A DNA stretch of 30,626 bases from assembly GCA_024695285.1 (NCBI GenBank), contig JAILIM010000101.1:1-30626 (forward strand), in the 5' to 3' direction. Below are positions 14,984 to 22,156 of this stretch, piece by piece. The position numbers and the translations under genes were made by a program. The first letter of the stretch is position 1; each line of letters opens with the position of its first letter. Under the pieces are notes generated by a model that worked only from the letters and a program-made list of their open reading frames with translations, was not told the DNA's origin and did no database searches. The DNA is from Bacteroidales bacterium (lineage in GTDB: Bacteria; Bacteroidota; Bacteroidia; Bacteroidales; UBA932).

Positions 14984-16195
14984 GTGAAGGTCAGAACTGT
15001 CCTGACAGCGGCGGTGCTCGTGACCTTAAGCCTGGGTCCCGTTTCCACGCGGGCCCAGGTTTTCCGTGTCGAGGGGCTTCCTGGTGAGCTTGCTCTCTCT
15101 TCGGACAGCCCTGTCCATTGCAGGCAGTCGCTTCATGTCCTTGATTCCCTGGATTATCAGGTTCGGCGGCTGGAGGAGTATGATGCCGACGGCCGTCTGG
15201 TGCGGCGGACTTCTTACGGGTACGTAAATTTCGACGGCAAATCGTTTCCGACAGGGGATACGCTGGAGGTGTTCAGCGGTTCCGGGCGGGATGTGTTTGC
15301 AAGCGGCGTGCGCTATTCGGCTGACAGTTTGTACCACTATCCGATGGAACTTTCGCACAGGCGCGGCGACGGACCGTTGGTGAAGGTCACCTATACTTAT
15401 CCCTTCTGTGCGCCGGACGCTTATGGCCCTGTCGCGGATTCCCTGTTACGGCGGGATATGCCTGATGCGGTGCTGTCGGTGGCGCATTGGAAAGACGGCG
15501 CCAGGGTGGATTCCGTGAGTGTGCTTTACGGAAGTTTCCCGGTTGAGGGGGCTCCGGACCCTGAGATGCGGCACCGGAGCGTTATGCGCGCCCATTTTTT
15601 GTGTGCGAGTACTCCGGGCTTCAGTGTGGATCCGGCAGGAAACTGCTTCCTTTTTGATACTGCAGGTTTCTTCCTTTCGAGGGTGCGTTCGAACCGAGAT
15701 TCTTGCAGTGTGGTTCTCCTGCGACCCCTGGGCACGGAGCCACTGGTGGCACGTTTCGCCGACCAGGTCAGGGATCCGCTTCTGGTGGACTACAGCATGC
15801 GGGTGCAGGAGGTCGGGCAGGAGAGTATCAGTTCCAGCCTTGGGCAGGTGGGCGCGTTCCTTCCGGAGAATCACGGATTCTTCCGGGGGTGCGGCTTCCT
15901 GCTGCATCAGAGTGATTACGGCGGCCTTCTGGACTTCGCCGCAAACGGCCGCCACGACATCTTCAGCAACGTGTTCTACATCACTAAGTCATCCCGCGAG
16001 GGCACCGTGGCCCACAACATGTTCAATTTCGGCAACTTCCTTTGGGGCGCGACCGCCCGCGAGGTCGGCGTGCCCCTGTGCATCGCCCGCCTCGGCAGCC
16101 ACTACAACAACTTCTTCCTCTCTCCCGACACGAAAGGTTCCTTCGACAGCTCCGACGACCTCTTCTCCATCTCCGCCGGCTACCACTGGCGGTAG
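14984..16195 (+). CDS. Secreted protein with C-terminal toxin-44-like domain
   Basis: A 403-residue protein. The GTG at 14984 lies one base after the aldo/keto reductase stop and opens a clear signal peptide (residues 1-25, ending STRAQ); an ATG at 14933 would sit inside the reductase. The N-terminal half is strand-rich with YD-like pieces (LEEYDADGRLVRRTSYGYVN). The C-terminal part resembles polymorphic toxin type 44 (Ntox44), a predicted RNase: a lead-in DPAGNCFLFDTAGFFLSRV, then KSSREG at 335 (compare the family motif [KR]STEG), FGNFLWGATAREVG at about 349, LGSHYNNFF, and SSDDLFSISAGYHWR at the end. No immunity-like gene follows before the tRNA. The family assignment is from memory of the motifs and is moderately secure. 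Confidence 0.6.
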   Translation: MKVRTVLTAAVLVTLSLGPVSTRAQVFRVEGLPGELALSSDSPVHCRQSLHVLDSLDYQVRRLEEYDADGRLVRRTSYGYVNFDGKSFPTGDTLEVFSGSGRDVFASGVRYSADSLYHYPMELSHRRGDGPLVKVTYTYPFCAPDAYGPVADSLLRRDMPDAVLSVAHWKDGARVDSVSVLYGSFPVEGAPDPEMRHRSVMRAHFLCASTPGFSVDPAGNCFLFDTAGFFLSRVRSNRDSCSVVLLRPLGTEPLVARFADQVRDPLLVDYSMRVQEVGQESISSSLGQVGAFLPENHGFFRGCGFLLHQSDYGGLLDFAANGRHDIFSNVFYITKSSREGTVAHNMFNFGNFLWGATAREVGVPLCIARLGSHYNNFFLSPDTKGSFDSSDDLFSISAGYHWR

Positions 16196-16272
16196 CTATG
16201 TTTGCTGTCTAGTCCTGATATAAGTTTACCGATGTTGAACAATAAGTAGTTAGGACGCTGTGAGAAGCAAAT

Positions 16273-16329
16273 GCCTGATTATCAGGCCTGAGCAGAATCC
16301 CGATTGCTCCGTTTGGTGCAATCGGGATT
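16273..16329 (+). terminator. Hairpins in the gap after the toxin-44-like gene
   Basis: A 12-bp perfect stem (16296-16307 with 16318-16329, 10-nt loop) about 100 bases after the stop, ending in ATTTCAT. It is preceded by a 7-bp near-palindrome (16273-16287). It is a plausible terminator for the 9265-16195 run, although the T run is short. The rest of the 16196-16399 gap has no recognisable gene; 16201-16260 is AT-rich and unlike its neighbours. Confidence 0.5.
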
Positions 16330-16399
16330 TCATAAGTAGCTGTGGGATAGCGAGATGCGTTTCACGGTGGCGAAGGCGCGCAGTTGACAGCGGGAGTAC

Positions 16400-16428
16400 A
16401 AAAAAAGACCGGGACTTTCGTCTCGGCC
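16400..16428 (-). terminator. Terminator after tRNA-Asn
   Basis: Minus-strand stem GGCCGAGAC/GTCCCGGTC (16420-16428 with 16407-16415, two G-U pairs) around a GAAA tetraloop, followed by seven T. This is a textbook intrinsic terminator. Confidence 0.85.
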
Positions 16429-16435
16429 TTTTCTG

Positions 16436-16509
16436 CTCCCCTTCTAGGACTTGAACCTAGGACCCCCTGATTAACAGTCAGGTGCTCTAACCAACTGAGC
16501 TAAAGAGGA
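16436..16509 (-). tRNA. tRNA-Asn (anticodon GTT)
   Basis: Minus-strand cloverleaf: acceptor TCCTCTT (16503-16509) with AAGGGGA (16437-16443), D-arm AGCTCAGTTGGTTAGAGC, anticodon stem CCTGA/TCAGG with loop CTGTTAA (anticodon GTT), T-loop TTCAAGT and discriminator G. CCA is not encoded. Confidence 0.96.
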
Positions 16510-16540
16510 ATATTTCAACCCGTCTTTCGGAACGGGATTG

Positions 16541-16571
16541 CAAAGTTACTGCGAATTTTGTGAAATGCAAA
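16541..16571 (-). promoter_or_regulatory. Promoter of tRNA-Asn
   Basis: On the minus strand TTTG (16568-16571), 19 bases, then TAACTTTG (16541-16548). This is a perfect match to the Bacteroidota promoter consensus, about 30 bases before the tRNA. Confidence 0.85.
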
Positions 16572-16621
16572 TTTTTTCGTGATTTTTTTGTATCTTGGAC
16601 TTCGATTTTTTATTGAAGTGG

Positions 16622-17161
16622 ATGAGCGTGAATCCGAAAATACAAGAAGTGCTTGACTGGCTGGAGGCGGCGGGCATTCCTTATGAAATACATTATCACC
16701 CGCCGCTGCCGACGGTCGCGGAGGCCCTTGCATATTGGAAGGACATTGATGCGACGCACTGCAAGAACCTGTTTTTCAGGAACCATAAGGGTAACCGTCA
16801 TTACCTTGTCAGCTTCGAGTGCCACAAGGATCTGGATATCCATTCGCTGGAGCATAAGCTGCGGCAGGGGAAGTTGAGTTTTGCAAGTCCGGAGAGGATG
16901 GAGCGGTGCCTGGGCGTCAGTCCTGGGTCGGTGTGCGCTTTCGGGCTAATCCACGATATGAACATTGCCGCTACGGCCAATCCGAAGGAGCTTTTTGAAA
17001 ACGGCCATCGGGTGAAGTATTTCCTTGATGCTGACCTGGCACGGGCTGAGAGAATCAGCTTCCATCCCTGTGACAACACGGCCAGCGTGGTTATCGGCGG
17101 GGAATCGTTCCGAAAGTTCCTCCGGCTATGGGGAGGGGAGTACGAGTGGATTGAAGTGTGA
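16622..17161 (+). CDS. YbaK/ProXp-type aminoacyl-tRNA deacylase
   Basis: A 179-residue cytoplasmic protein of the YbaK/prolyl-tRNA synthetase-associated editing family (ProXp-ala/PrdX type), which hydrolyses mischarged tRNA in trans. Characteristic segments are IPYEIHYHPPLPTVAEAL near the start, KNLFFRNHKGNRHYLVSF with the conserved lysine, KLSFASPERMERCLGVSPGSVCAFGL, and the C-terminal ISFHPCDNTASVVI. The ATG at 16622 gives MSVNPKIQEVLDWLEAAGIPYE, a normal N-terminus; an ATG at 16595 would add nine hydrophobic residues. Its stop overlaps the promoter of the next gene. Both tRNA-Pro and proS are elsewhere in this window. Substrate (Ala- versus other tRNA) is not settled by sequence. Confidence 0.88.
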   Translation: MSVNPKIQEVLDWLEAAGIPYEIHYHPPLPTVAEALAYWKDIDATHCKNLFFRNHKGNRHYLVSFECHKDLDIHSLEHKLRQGKLSFASPERMERCLGVSPGSVCAFGLIHDMNIAATANPKELFENGHRVKYFLDADLARAERISFHPCDNTASVVIGGESFRKFLRLWGGEYEWIEV

Positions 17162-17193
17162 TTTGCCCGATTCGGGGATATTTGCTAAATTTG
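17162..17193 (+). promoter_or_regulatory. Promoter of the eight-gene array
   Basis: TTTG (17162-17165), 20 bases, then TAAATTTG (17186-17193), an exact consensus match. Only seven bases separate the -7 element from the ATG at 17201, so the mRNA should be leaderless or nearly so. Confidence 0.8.
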
Positions 17194-17200
17194 CCTAGTT

Positions 17201-18274
17201 ATGGATGTGGAATTGCTGACCCGCATGGTAGGGGACCTGATTCTCGACCACGATGTCCTGGACCTTCCCGGCCTCGGAAGTTTCGTGGCCCAGGATATGC
17301 CCGCGTCCTTTTCCGACAGGGGATACACAATCAATCCTCCCTACCGGCGCCTTTCGTTCTCGGAATCTGAGAGCGGCGACGGCCTTCTGGCAGAACTGTA
17401 TGCCAGGGACAATGGCCTGTCGCGCTCAGAGGCGGCGTTGATTCTCGAAGAGTTTCTCTCCGGGCTTGCCGCGACACTGCGGGAGGAAAAGGCAGTGGAT
17501 CTCCCGGGCCTCGGCCGCCTGCGGGCGACCAGGGAGAATCACTTCTTCTTCGTCGCCGACGAGGACCTTGACATCTCCCCGGACGCCTGCGGCCTTGACT
17601 CCGTGTCACTGAAAACACACCGCCCCGTCTCCCTTCCTGATATCCCCGCAGCGGCCGTCCCTCCCGCCCCGGGAATAAAAATGGCCGAAACGTTCCCGCC
17701 GGAGGAAAAAACTGCCGATTTGGGAATAAAAGCGGCAGAAACGTTCCCGCCGGAGGAAAAAACTGCCGATTTGGGAACAAAATCGCCCGATTCATTCCCG
17801 CCGGAGGAGAAAACTGCCGAATCGGGAATAAAAGCGGCAGAATCATTCCCGTTGGCGCCCAAAACACCGGTCCCGGCCACGAATCAGGCCGAAAACGTGG
17901 CCGACCAGCCAGAATCGCCCGCTCCGGAAGCCATTGAGGCCCGGCCGGAAGCCACTACAGCCCGGCCGGAAGCCACAGAGGCTCAGCCGGAGCTGCCTGG
18001 AATCCAGCCGGAGGCAATTGAGGCTCCTGAGACACGAACGGAAGCCACAGAAACCCGGCCGGAGCCCGAATCGCCGGCCCCGGCGAGGCCCCGGCGGCGC
18101 TTGCCGGCCGCGGCGCGCTGGGCGATAGGCGTCGCAGCTTGCGCAGCGCTGCTGCTCGGCGGCTTCGTGCTCCTGTCCCGCATAGCCCCCGACTTCACCG
18201 ACAAGCTGCTCTACACCGAGGAGGAGCTCGCAATAATAAACAATCCCGAAGATGGAGTTGGTCTACCCGGTTAG
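17201..18274 (+). CDS. HU-like (CCDC81-type) domain protein with repeat linker and membrane anchor
   Basis: A 357-residue protein. Residues about 1-65 and 66-125 look like the tandem HU-related domains found in Bacteroidota HU-CCDC81/SPOR proteins: LILDHDVLDLPGLGSFVAQ, then INPPYRRLSFSE, then a second unit with EAALILEEFLSGLAATL and VDLPGLGRLRA. A long low-complexity linker follows, with four 17-residue repeats (units like GIKAAETFPPEEKTADL) and a Pro/Glu-rich stretch. A single transmembrane helix lies at about 305-326 (ARWAIGVAACAALLLGGFVLL), before a short tail. Related proteins usually carry a C-terminal SPOR domain for septal peptidoglycan; none is visible here. It is the first gene of the array. 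A link to the envelope is inferred from the family and the neighbouring wall genes. Confidence 0.75.
   Translation: MDVELLTRMVGDLILDHDVLDLPGLGSFVAQDMPASFSDRGYTINPPYRRLSFSESESGDGLLAELYARDNGLSRSEAALILEEFLSGLAATLREEKAVDLPGLGRLRATRENHFFFVADEDLDISPDACGLDSVSLKTHRPVSLPDIPAAAVPPAPGIKMAETFPPEEKTADLGIKAAETFPPEEKTADLGTKSPDSFPPEEKTAESGIKAAESFPLAPKTPVPATNQAENVADQPESPAPEAIEARPEATTARPEATEAQPELPGIQPEAIEAPETRTEATETRPEPESPAPARPRRRLPAAARWAIGVAACAALLLGGFVLLSRIAPDFTDKLLYTEEELAIINNPEDGVGLPG
17671..17860 (+). repeat. 51-bp tandem repeats inside the HU-like gene
   Basis: Four tandem units start at 17671, 17722, 17773 and 17824, each beginning GGGAA(T/C)AAAA with an exact 51-base period; the last unit is partial and degenerate. 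The period keeps frame and encodes 17-residue Pro/Glu/Lys-rich units. Likely to vary in copy number by slippage. Confidence 0.9.
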
Positions 18275-18809
18275 CATTGCCCCTCTGGCGGCGGGCAATA
18301 AAGGCACCCGGGAAATGCTCCCCGTGGTGCAACCCACCGGCACGGTCGTGGCCAGGGCCTCCCGCGCCTCATGCCACGCCGCCGGCCTCCTCCATCCCGT
18401 GGTGCACCTCCAGATAATCGACCGGTACAGCCGCATCTATCTCCAGCACCGTTCCTCGAAGAAAGCCCTGCTGCCCCTCCGCTGGGACACTGCCGTCGGC
18501 GGCCACGTCGGCTATGGTGAATACCTCAGGGAGGCCCTGTTCCGCGAAGCGGGGGAGGAACTCGCTTTCTACGACTTCAATCCCGTGCCGCTGACGACCT
18601 ATGTATGGGAATCCCCGACCGAGCGCGAACTCGTCAACGTATTCGCAGCGGTCGGCCACTTCGACCTCCGCCCCGACGGCGACGAAGTCTCCGAGGGCCG
18701 CTGGTGGGAGATCCCTGAAATCGAAGAAGCCATCGGCAAGGGCATCCTCACGCCCAATTTCGAATACGAATTCGGGATGATACGCAACAGCCTGTTATCA
18801 CTTCTATAG
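18252..18809 (+). CDS. Nudix hydrolase, isopentenyl-diphosphate-isomerase-like type
   Basis: A 185-residue cytoplasmic Nudix protein that hydrolyses a nucleoside-diphosphate-linked or similar substrate. The Nudix box lies at residues 84-106 (GHVGYGE then REAGEEL), with alanine where the consensus has the last glycine. The preceding VVQPTGTVVARASRASCH and LLHPVVHLQIID match the YfcD/IPP-isomerase-like subgroup (pattern ATRxECH, LLHPVVHLHV). The start overlaps the HU-like gene by 23 bases, and the stop is one base before the DUF4922-SpoIID gene. Substrate is unknown. Confidence 0.9.
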   Translation: MELVYPVSIAPLAAGNKGTREMLPVVQPTGTVVARASRASCHAAGLLHPVVHLQIIDRYSRIYLQHRSSKKALLPLRWDTAVGGHVGYGEYLREALFREAGEELAFYDFNPVPLTTYVWESPTERELVNVFAAVGHFDLRPDGDEVSEGRWWEIPEIEEAIGKGILTPNFEYEFGMIRNSLLSLL

Positions 18810-18810
18810 G

Positions 18811-20910
18811 ATGGATAAACTCGCCAAATTCATACAGGACCAGTTGTCGGTGTGGCCTCTCGCCGCCGCCAATTTCCGCGCCCTGAAATCCATGCATGTC
18901 CGCGACATAAAAGTAGGCGGACTGGACGCCAAGATACAGTTCAACCCCTGCCGCATTGCCTCCAGCACGGCCCAGACCGACGAGGCCAGCCTCGCCGCCC
19001 GACCCTGCTTCCTGTGCGAAGCCAACCGCCCCCCGGAACAGTTCCACATAAAGTTCGAGGGCCGCAAGGGCCGCCGCTACAACATCCAGGTGAACCCGTT
19101 CCCGATTTTCAACCGGCATCTGGTCATCGCCCGCGAGCAGCACGTCCCGCAGGCCATCTGGCACCACCTCCCCGACATGCTGGACTTCGCCTGGAACTAC
19201 CAGGACTTCACCGCCTACTACAACGGCCCCCAGAGCGGTGCCTCCGCCCCGGATCACCTTCATTTCCAAGCGGTTCCGCGCGGCTCTCTCCCGCTGGAGA
19301 CGGCCGTCGACGCGTTCCTCGACGCCCCCGGCGGGCCCCTCTCCACCGTCAAGGACGCCAAGCTTTACCACTACCCCCACTTCACCCGCGGCGTTTATTG
19401 CATAAAGGCGGAAACGACCAAGTCGCTGGCCAAAGTCTTCTACCAGTTCCTCGACTGCTGCCCCGTCATGGATCCCGGCCTGGAGCCGCGCTTCAACCTC
19501 TACGCCTGGTTCAACGGGCAGAATGAAGAATACCGGGTCATGGTGGTGCTCCGCAGCGAACTCAGGTCCCACCACTACTACGCCGAAGGCGCTGAGCACC
19601 TGACCATCAGCCCTGGCGCCGCCGAGATGGCCGGCGTCTTCGTGGCTCCGTGCGAAGAGGACTACAACAAAGCCACGGCCCCTCAGCTCGAGGAAATGCT
19701 TGCCGAAGTGAGCGTGAGCGAGGAGGATGAGCGCATGATACGCTCCAGGCTCACCCGCCGCCAGCCGGAAATCGAGGTCGGTATCCTTTCCGCTCCGGAA
19801 ATCATGTTCGAAATCATCTCCGACGGCGCCGGCCCGCAGAAGGTGAGCGTCAAAGACGGCCGCATCAACTACAACGGCGCCCTCTACGACGAACTCTATT
19901 TCGACGCCGTCACGCGCTCCACGCTGTTCGCGGAACCTTCATTCATATTATGGAACGTCCCCATCGGCATCGACTTCCACTGGGAACGCCTCCAGAACCA
20001 GAAATTCGCCGGATCATTGAAATTCATAGCGGAAGGCGACAAGGTCACCGCCATAAACAAAATCGGCCTGGAAGACTACCTGATCAGCGTCATATCCTCC
20101 GAGATGCGTGCAAGCGCCTCCTTGGAATTCCTGAAGGCACACGCAGTGATTTCACGCAGCTGGGCGCTGGCCCGGATGCAGGACCGGCGCAATCCGGAGC
20201 AAGCCGAATCCGCCGTGCCCCACGAGCGCTACGACGTCTGCGCCGACGACCACTGCCAGCGCTACCAGGGCCTCTCCCTTGCGATTGGGGAGACCGTCCT
20301 CCAGGCCATTGACCAGACCTGGGGGCAGGTCCTGCGCTACGAAGGCCGGATCTGCGACGCCCGCTATGCCAAGTGCTGCGGCGGCAGGACGGAACTCTTC
20401 AGCACCTGCTGGGAAGACCGTGACTACCCCTACCTGCAGAGCGTAGAAGACCCCTACTGCGACTGCCACGATCCTGAAATACTCTCCCAGGTGCTCAACG
20501 ACTACGACCTCGAGACCGTCGACTTCCACGACTGGGAGCAACGCTACACCCGCGCCGAAGTCTCGCAGCTCGTCAAAGAACGCACCGGAATGGACTTCGG
20601 CACCATAACTGATCTCGAGCCTGTGGAGCGCGGTGTCTCCGGCCGTATCAAATTCCTCCGCATCCGCGGTACCCTGCGCACCGAAGTGATCGGCAAGGAA
20701 CTTGCCATCCGCAGGGCCCTCAGCAAGTCACACCTCAAGAGCTCCAACTTCGAGGCCGGTTGGGACGGCGACACCCTGATCCTGCGCGGCAAGGGCTGGG
20801 GCCACGGAGTCGGCCTCTGCCAGATAGGCGCCGCCGTCATGTCCACCAAGGGCTTCAACTACAAACAAATACTTGAATACTATTACAAAGGTGCAACAGT
20901 CGAACAGTAA
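18811..20910 (+). CDS. DUF4922 (HIT/GalT-like) - SpoIID fusion protein
   Basis: A 699-residue two-domain protein without signal peptide. Residues about 5-300 are DUF4922, a HIT/GalT-like fold: CFLCE (66-70), NPFPIFNRHLVIA (95-107) and the histidine motif DHLHFQ (148-153), as in nucleotidyl-transfer or phosphorylase enzymes. Residues about 340-695 are a SpoIID/LytB domain: LEDYLISVISSEM, KAHAVISRSWALA, CCGGRTELF, and GWGHGVGLCQIGA near the end. SpoIID domains are lytic transglycosylases acting on denuded glycan in sporulating Firmicutes. The absence of an export signal is puzzling for a wall hydrolase and suggests action on imported fragments. It is followed by the permease and NamZ genes. Confidence 0.9.
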   Translation: MDKLAKFIQDQLSVWPLAAANFRALKSMHVRDIKVGGLDAKIQFNPCRIASSTAQTDEASLAARPCFLCEANRPPEQFHIKFEGRKGRRYNIQVNPFPIFNRHLVIAREQHVPQAIWHHLPDMLDFAWNYQDFTAYYNGPQSGASAPDHLHFQAVPRGSLPLETAVDAFLDAPGGPLSTVKDAKLYHYPHFTRGVYCIKAETTKSLAKVFYQFLDCCPVMDPGLEPRFNLYAWFNGQNEEYRVMVVLRSELRSHHYYAEGAEHLTISPGAAEMAGVFVAPCEEDYNKATAPQLEEMLAEVSVSEEDERMIRSRLTRRQPEIEVGILSAPEIMFEIISDGAGPQKVSVKDGRINYNGALYDELYFDAVTRSTLFAEPSFILWNVPIGIDFHWERLQNQKFAGSLKFIAEGDKVTAINKIGLEDYLISVISSEMRASASLEFLKAHAVISRSWALARMQDRRNPEQAESAVPHERYDVCADDHCQRYQGLSLAIGETVLQAIDQTWGQVLRYEGRICDARYAKCCGGRTELFSTCWEDRDYPYLQSVEDPYCDCHDPEILSQVLNDYDLETVDFHDWEQRYTRAEVSQLVKERTGMDFGTITDLEPVERGVSGRIKFLRIRGTLRTEVIGKELAIRRALSKSHLKSSNFEAGWDGDTLILRGKGWGHGVGLCQIGAAVMSTKGFNYKQILEYYYKGATVEQ

Positions 20911-22156
20911 ATCCCCCTGGCTCTGGATACCCACCCTCTACTTCGTCGAGGGCATTCCGTATTTCATTGTCAACACCATATCCCTCATCATGTTCAAGGA
21001 CATGGGGATGGACAACGGCACACTCTCTCTGCTGACCAGCCTCATAAGCCTGCCATGGGTGGTAAAGCCCCTCTGGAGCCCCTTCGTGGACATATTCCGC
21101 AGCAAGCGCTGGTGGATAGTCACGATGCAGGTCCTGATGCTTGCGGCAATCGGACTGATAGCGGCGACGGTGCGCATGACCACGTTCACGCTGACGCTGA
21201 TCCTGTTCATCGTGGCGGCCTTCGCATCGGCCACACACGACATCGCGGCCGACGGATTCTACATGCTGGCCTTGGACAAGCGGCAGCAGTCGGCCTTCGT
21301 GGGCATACGAAGCACTTTCTACCGCATCGCCTCCGTGTTCGGGCAGGGCGTGCTGGTGGTTATGGCCGGCATGCTTGAAAAGCGTCTCGGAGACATTCCC
21401 GCCGCCTGGTCGGTGACCATGATAGTCTCCGCCGCCATCCTTGTGCTGATGGCGTTGTACCACGCCTTCATCCTGCCCCGCCCGGCGGACGACAGGAAAG
21501 CGGGTGAGGTCCGCACTGCCGGCGACGTGGCCCGGGAGTTCGGTGAGGCTTTCGCCTCATTCTTCCGTAAGAAGGGGATATGGATTGCAATAGCGTTCAT
21601 GCTGCTCTACCGCCTCCCGGAGGCGTTTTCCGTGAAGATGCTCTTCCCGTTCTTCAGGGATCCCGTTGAAGTCGGAGGCCTCGGTTTCACGACCGACATG
21701 TACGGCGTCGTGTTCGGAACCTTCGGCGTCATCGCCCTGCTTGCCGGCGGCATTCTCGGCGGCCTCGCTGCCGCCAGGCTCGGCCTCCGCAAGTGCCTCT
21801 GGCCCATGGCGCTGTCGCTAGCGCTCCCTTGCGCCGTGTACCTGTACATGAGCATAGCCCAGCCCGAAAGCCTCTGGACCGTCGGTGCCTGCGTGGTGTT
21901 CGACCAGACCGGCTACGGATTCGGATTCTCGGCGTACATGCTGTATATGATGCACTTCTCGGAAGGCCCTCTGAAGACATCCCACTACGCGATTTGCACC
22001 GCTTTCATGGCGCTTTCGATGGTGCTTCCCGGACTTGTGGCCGGATACTTGCAAGAAGCGCTCGGTTATGTCGGATTCTTTATACTCGTAATGATATGTT
22101 GTCTCGCCACATTCTTCGTCACATTCTTTGCGCGGCGGCGCTTACCGTCGGAATAA
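20891..22156 (+). CDS. AmpG-like MFS permease
   Basis: A 421-residue, 12-helix major facilitator transporter of the AmpG type that imports muropeptides or anhydro-muramyl sugars through the inner membrane. Typical features are SPWLWIPTLYFVEGIPYFIV at the start, SLISLPWVVKPLWSPFVD, the loop around THDIAADGFYML and LLYRLPEAF in the second half. I favour the GTG at 20891 (QQSNSKSPWLW), overlapping the SpoIID gene by 20 bases; a TTG at 20873 is the other option. NamZ begins inside its last codons. The neighbourhood supports a role in cell-wall salvage; the exact substrate is inferred. Confidence 0.88.
   Translation: MQQSNSKSPWLWIPTLYFVEGIPYFIVNTISLIMFKDMGMDNGTLSLLTSLISLPWVVKPLWSPFVDIFRSKRWWIVTMQVLMLAAIGLIAATVRMTTFTLTLILFIVAAFASATHDIAADGFYMLALDKRQQSAFVGIRSTFYRIASVFGQGVLVVMAGMLEKRLGDIPAAWSVTMIVSAAILVLMALYHAFILPRPADDRKAGEVRTAGDVAREFGEAFASFFRKKGIWIAIAFMLLYRLPEAFSVKMLFPFFRDPVEVGGLGFTTDMYGVVFGTFGVIALLAGGILGGLAAARLGLRKCLWPMALSLALPCAVYLYMSIAQPESLWTVGACVVFDQTGYGFGFSAYMLYMMHFSEGPLKTSHYAICTAFMALSMVLPGLVAGYLQEALGYVGFFILVMICCLATFFVTFFARRRLPSE

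Noticed and set aside
17671..17860. Possible CRISPR array
   Set aside because: The repeats are contiguous 51-bp units in frame within a gene, without spacers, so they are coding tandem repeats.
21793..22095. Upstream extension of the NamZ-like gene
   Set aside because: These codons lie antiphase inside the permease gene; the ATG at 22096 gives a clean signal peptide followed by the conserved domain.
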